Source: Misgurnus anguillicaudatus
Taxonomy: Eukaryota; Chordata; Actinopteri; Cypriniformes; Cobitidae
Direction of reading: 5' to 3'
DNA: 64,000 nt
Assembly: GCF_027580225.2 (NCBI RefSeq)
Contig: NC_073340.2
Coordinates: 22,142,001 to 22,206,000 of the forward strand
The translations under genes were made by a program, and so were the position numbers. Below the pieces are notes generated by a model. That model had not been told where the DNA came from and searched no databases. It saw only the letters and a program-made list of their open reading frames with translations. Positions 53,901-59,900 of the stretch are shown here, one piece after another; positions within the stretch are counted from its first letter, which is position 1, and each line of letters starts with the position of its first letter.

Positions 53901-56900
53901 AGTTTTCTTTTGAGACTGTAATATCCACACTACTAAATAAATGAGGAGTTGGGGTAAATCATTTTTAACCAGTCCGTCAATTTTCTTTAGTTTTTTTATT
54001 AAATCTTGATCTTTTAAAAACGATAACATCATTAACTTTTAACTTTCATTTACGTTTATTCATTTGGATTTTAAAATGTTATAAAATGAAATCCATTTTA
54101 TTCTTTCAAGCTTTTAACAATTTAGCATTATGTGCATTCTTAATGAATCAAACCTCGCATTGCTTCTGCCATGCTCTGCTAGTTATTTTAAAGCACCTCT
54201 CTTTTACCAACAGGGTATATCTCCTACCGGACCAGGCCGACCCGAATCACCCGTCTACACAAACCTCCAGGAGCTAAAGATTTCTCAGTCGTCTCTTCCG
54301 CCTGTACCTTCTTCCTCCCCACTGCACGTCTTGGGCGACTGGGAGACGCATAAAGACAAGAGTGGAAGAAACTTCTATTATAACCGCACGACTCAGGAGA
54401 GGACCTGGAAACCACCCCGCTCACGAGACAACGGGCTCAGCCGTGGGGACACATCTAACACTGGAGACATGGAGGTAATAAACGCCTGTACTGTATGACA
54501 TTATTGTAATAAGCACTGTAGTATATTTCAGAAGTGGGACGATCCCATTTACGGCATTTATGAATAACTCATAAACAGGTGGTTCCCACTTGTTTCTTTA
54601 CATGCTAGACACACGGATAGTAAATACAGCCTTTATTCATAAGCAGTGCACATGAAAATGACATTAAAGGGACAGTTCACCCAAATATTTTCTTATCCTG
54701 ATGTTGTTCTAAACCTGCATGAATTTTTTTTCTGATGAACACAAAAGAAGATATTTTGAAAAATGATGGTAAACACGCGCTGATTGTAACCATTGACTTT
54801 CTTAGTAGGAAAAACAAATATGACGGAAGTCAATGGTTACTGTGTGCTTGCTTACCATCATTTATCAAAATATCTTCTTCATCATATATCACAATATGTC
54901 CATAATATTTGTTTTCCTACTGTGGAAGTCAATAGTAACAATCAACTGTGGGCTTACCATCATTTATCAAAATATCTTCTTTTGTGTTCAACAGATAAAA
55001 GAAATTCATACAGGTTTAGAACAACATGAGGATAAGAAAATGATGACAGATTTTTTTTATTTTTGGTTGAACTTTCCCTTTAATAGAAAACATGTAAATG
55101 AAATAGTGCTGGCTGATAACCATGTCTGCTATTTTCATACTTCTCTTATTTGCAGAATCTACCAAAACCTTGTCAGAGGGGAATAAACTGTATATGTTTT
55201 CTATATAGGGAATTTTAGGTAAATATTGTGACAAATACATATTGACTAGTGGTCGACCGATACTTTTATTTATTTTATTTTATTTTTTGACATTGTCGAT
55301 ACCGATATTAAGAAAGCTGTATGGCTGATATGAGGCCGATATAACACAAATGTTATTACAGTAAATAAGAGACAAGAAGAAAATTGGTGAAACTAAAGAA
55401 ATAAATACCCATTTAAAGTAATAAAAACAGTAAAAAAAACATAGTTACAAGACATAATTAATGTGGATCTGACATCTCACGGTACTGTTTGAAAAGTGTG
55501 TTGATCAGGCGTGCTGTTGTGTGTAGTTAAAAAGTGAATAATGATTGGTTATTTTACTGTGTGTCAGACTTTGGCTTTACATTGAATGACACTGAGTGTA
55601 TTTTTTATGACTAACATCAAATTTAAGTAATAGAGAAATTTAGTAGCCGATTGAAAAGATTTATCATCCGACGTCGGGGAAAATTAATCGAAATATCGGC
55701 TGATATATCGATCTCTGCAATATATTGTCCATACACTAATATTGACCATTGTGGTCTACATAGTAAAATCTGTTTTGATAAATGAAAACCACACATTGAC
55801 ATTTTATCCCATATTAACCAACTTAAATTACATTTTCATCTTTAAAAAAATGATATCTTTACAATGAATTCTTATTATTATATTAACCTCCTAAAGTCCG
55901 GGATACACTGCACGATTATTGGCTGTCTCAGCTGAAAGATTGCCATCATGAAACAATCGTCGCGATTTCTGTGATCGTGGCTCTTCATTGGTGGTCCTAT
56001 GTCGTACAGTGAGAGAGGTTCAAAGACGGACGTTTTCCCGGTCTTGCGTCCAAAGATAGCCTACGATAGTTTTCTGACAATGTCAGAAATTCAGCATGAT
56101 CACCGCACAATGTATTTGCTGCTACGACCTCCGTACTGGTATTTGTTTACCACTAGCACATGCTGGTGACATTGCGCTAACGTGTGACGCAGCCGCTGAT
56201 GCTTTTGTGTCATCATCGTGCAGTCTACATGCTTGTCGTACCCAAGTTTAAACGATCAATGTTGCACAGTGTGATAAGCTAATCTTCTTATAGGAGTGCA
56301 ATAATCATGTGGTGTAGTCTTTTTTTCAGATTTCTTCCAGCTATTTTGGGGTTCGGAAGAAGCAATAAATATAATAACCAAATATTTTTCTATGAACATG
56401 AAGCAGTGTAATGGTCTGCGCTTGTGTACAGGTTCCAGTTACAAAGAATTATGGTGCAAACAACAAAAAATGTGATGACCACATATGTGAACAAATCAGG
56501 TCTTATGGTTAGGTTAATGTAAATGTGGATATGCGTGCCCATGTGCTTATGCATGTGAAAGTTTGAACTAGGCCAGAGTTAAAGTAGGTCTTCAATCTAT
56601 ATTTAAGCCTTTGAAAAATGCTGCCGGTCTAAGTGGAGCAACTGATTTTTGTGGCTTTGCTGGATATTGGTTAAAGGGATAGTTCACCCAAAAATAGCAA
56701 TTCTGACATTTACTCTCCCTCATGTTATTTTAAACCTGTATGAGTTTCTTCATTCTGTTAAACACAAAAGAAGATATTTTAATAAATGATGGTAACAACA
56801 CAATTGACGGTACCCACTGACTGATTTGTTTTTATGACTATAGAAGTCAGTGGGTACCGTAAACTGTGGTGGCTACCATAATTTATCAAAATATTTTCTT

Positions 56901-59900
56901 TTAAATTCGGCAAAAGAGGAAGTAAATGACATAAGGGGGAGTAAATGATGACATCATCTTCATTTTGTGTAAACTATTCCTTCAACATGACAAATAAAGT
57001 TGTTCTATTCACCTTAAGAATAGTTGACAGAAAATGTTGGTATTTAGTAGAGTAAAATGTTCCCTGCTTTCCAGATTTATTCAGGATAACCAGATCTGAA
57101 GTCTAAGTTTATATCAGAATAATCTCTTAAAGAGCCAGTAAGATGCAAATTTTTAGCGTCCTATCACTGTTTATAAGTCCCGGACAACAGGTTTAAATGC
57201 ATGCAAACACTGTAATTTTCTCAATATATGAATTTAAAATTACCCCATTTCTCAGAGATCCTCAAACGATTTGTGTGAAGCCGTTCAATGACTGTTCGAA
57301 GTCTGCCTAAACCCCACCTTTCAGTAGCCTACTCTGCTCTGATTGGTCAACTGACACAGTCTCCACACAGACCACAGATCAGTGGCACATACCAACTATA
57401 GTGCAACATGTATTGACCTAGTGCTAACATGATTTTACTGAGAAGACATTATCGACATCAATACATATCATTCATCATTATTCCAAGCAATAAAAACGAT
57501 GTCAGAAACTAACGTTTTTACACTCATTTAAGCATTTATGCAAGCTAACCGGGTCATAGCAAAACCGTAAGTGACCATGCGTTAGCCACTTGCTAACGTG
57601 ACTCTCTGACAGTATATTAAGAGTTTAAGCAACATCAATACACATTATTCATCATTAGTCCAAGCAATAAAAACGACAACAGACATTCCTCCGTGAAAAA
57701 GTAATTTTAACCACTGATTCTTCACAGCCAAACGTCTAGTAAATTCCTCCATGAAAAAGTAATTATAACAACTGATTCTTCACAGCCTAACGTCTAGTAA
57801 ATCTCTCTGTGAAAAAGTAATTTTAACCACTGATTCTTCACAGCCAAACGTCTAGTAAATTCCTCCATGAAAAAGTAATTTTAACCACTGATTCTTCACA
57901 GCCAAACGTTTAGTATATCCCTCCTTGAAAAAGTAATTTTATCCACAGATTATTCATATCTCTTCATCCTTTGGTAGTGAAAACAACACAAACTGAAAAC
58001 GCAGCGAGATATGATGTTTACACACCAACTAGCTGTGGGCAGGTCATAGTTTTCCGAGTCGACTTCCTACTTTAGATGCCAATAACTTTATTAATCGTGC
58101 ACTTTTTGGTTCAACTACTTTGCACATTGTTTACATTGATGGACAGCTACATGACACACTGCAATACAGGTCATTTTCGATTTTGGATCTGAGTGGCTCT
58201 TTAAAGGACAAGTTCGTTATTTTACACTTAAAGCCTTGTTTTCAGATTGTTTATGATGAAATAGAACGGTTTTGACTGAAATTTGTACATATGATGCTGG
58301 CCCGAGAATTTTCAGGTGTTTGTTCTATCACCTCCCACCTCTACAATGTGTGTATAGGTGCACTGAAACAATCCTTCCTAAAATGCATTAAACTTTCGTT
58401 TACAAAGACGTGAAACTCCCAGAGTGGTCAGGGGTGTTCACTGATATGCTCACACAAAAATCGCTGCAAAAGATGCTTTCCAACAGGTGTTTTACCATTC
58501 GTTGTAAACTTGTGGACCTATTTTTCACATACATTCTTCCGTTGAGAGCTTGAATAATAGACGATAATCCTCCTTTGCCAATTGCAAAAATACAAACAAA
58601 GTTCCCGGCGCGGAGTAATACCGTACAGCACATCTAATACAAGTCAATGGGGTTGGACAAAAACTACGATAAAACCTGTTGGAAAGCATCTCTTGCAGCG
58701 ACTTCTGTGCGAGCACATCAGTGAACACCCCTGACCACTCGGTGAGTTTTACGTCTTTGTAAACGAAAGTTTAATGCATTTTAGGAAGGACCGTTCCCGT
58801 GCACCTATACACTTTTTGTAGAGGTGGGAGGTGATAGAACAAACATCCAAAAATTCTCGGGACAGCATCACATGTCCAAATTTCAGTTTTATTTCATCAC
58901 AAACAATCCGAAAACAGGGCTTTAAGTGTAAAATACCGAACTTGTCATTTAAAGGCATTCCATGTAGTTTGACGTTTTTGTCAAACAGCGACCCCTAGAG
59001 TCACTGGGGAAAACTTGCAACTGTCGTAATTTCGCACACCCACTCTGTACGTACCTGTAAGGATAGTGTTGGGCGTGAGATGGACTCCGAAGATAATGAC
59101 CAGGGAATGTTTCACAATTTCATACAAATATTAGGCTACTGCATGTCTACTAAACTACAGATGATGGTAATAGGATAATAAGAAGTTTATGCCAAGTGTA
59201 GAGTAGGCATATAATAATAAAGTAGCCTACCGCGTTTGCTGGCCTATTACGTTTTTACAAGATTGCAGCTTAATCACAAGTAAACAGTCTATAGTCTAAC
59301 GTTATGTCTACTGTATAATTGTATTTGTTTTTTAATTGTAATGTAAACATTACAAAATGCATTGACAAAGTTAATTGTATACGTTGCATTATTTCATAAC
59401 ATTGGCCGTTATTCGTTGGCCATAAGAAATCAAAATTAGACAAATGACTACGTACACATCACAACACAACACTTGAGTTTAGATGGCCAAAAAAAAAAAC
59501 ATGTAAGAGAAACGAGTGTTTGTTAGCAGGTCTGCTAAATGCTCTTATGATCGTAAGCTAGCTAGACCCTTGTTGAAGTTATTTTACTGGTCTAATTATC
59601 AACACTGGATGAATGAACAGCTTAGTAAAAAAATACACACTACAAGCAAGCGCAACCACATACAAAAAAGACCGCAAACAAATTTACAAATAACAGATTT
59701 ACTAACTTGTCCATCAACAAGAACGCCATATCAGCATCCCTATTGCATCCAGGGCTGTCTATAAGCTCACGCCAACCACTAAAAACCTGACCGAGTGGGA
59801 CTCTTGTCCGGTTCCTAACTCGGTCAGATTCTCTTTTTCGCTTTCTACTCTCTTCCGAACGGGTTTTCTTAGCTGTTTCCCTCATTGAGCATCACGTCTC

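Noticed and set aside
57687..57965. Possible CRISPR-like array
   Set aside because: The units are contiguous 58-bp tandem copies without unique spacers, in a vertebrate intron; it is a minisatellite.
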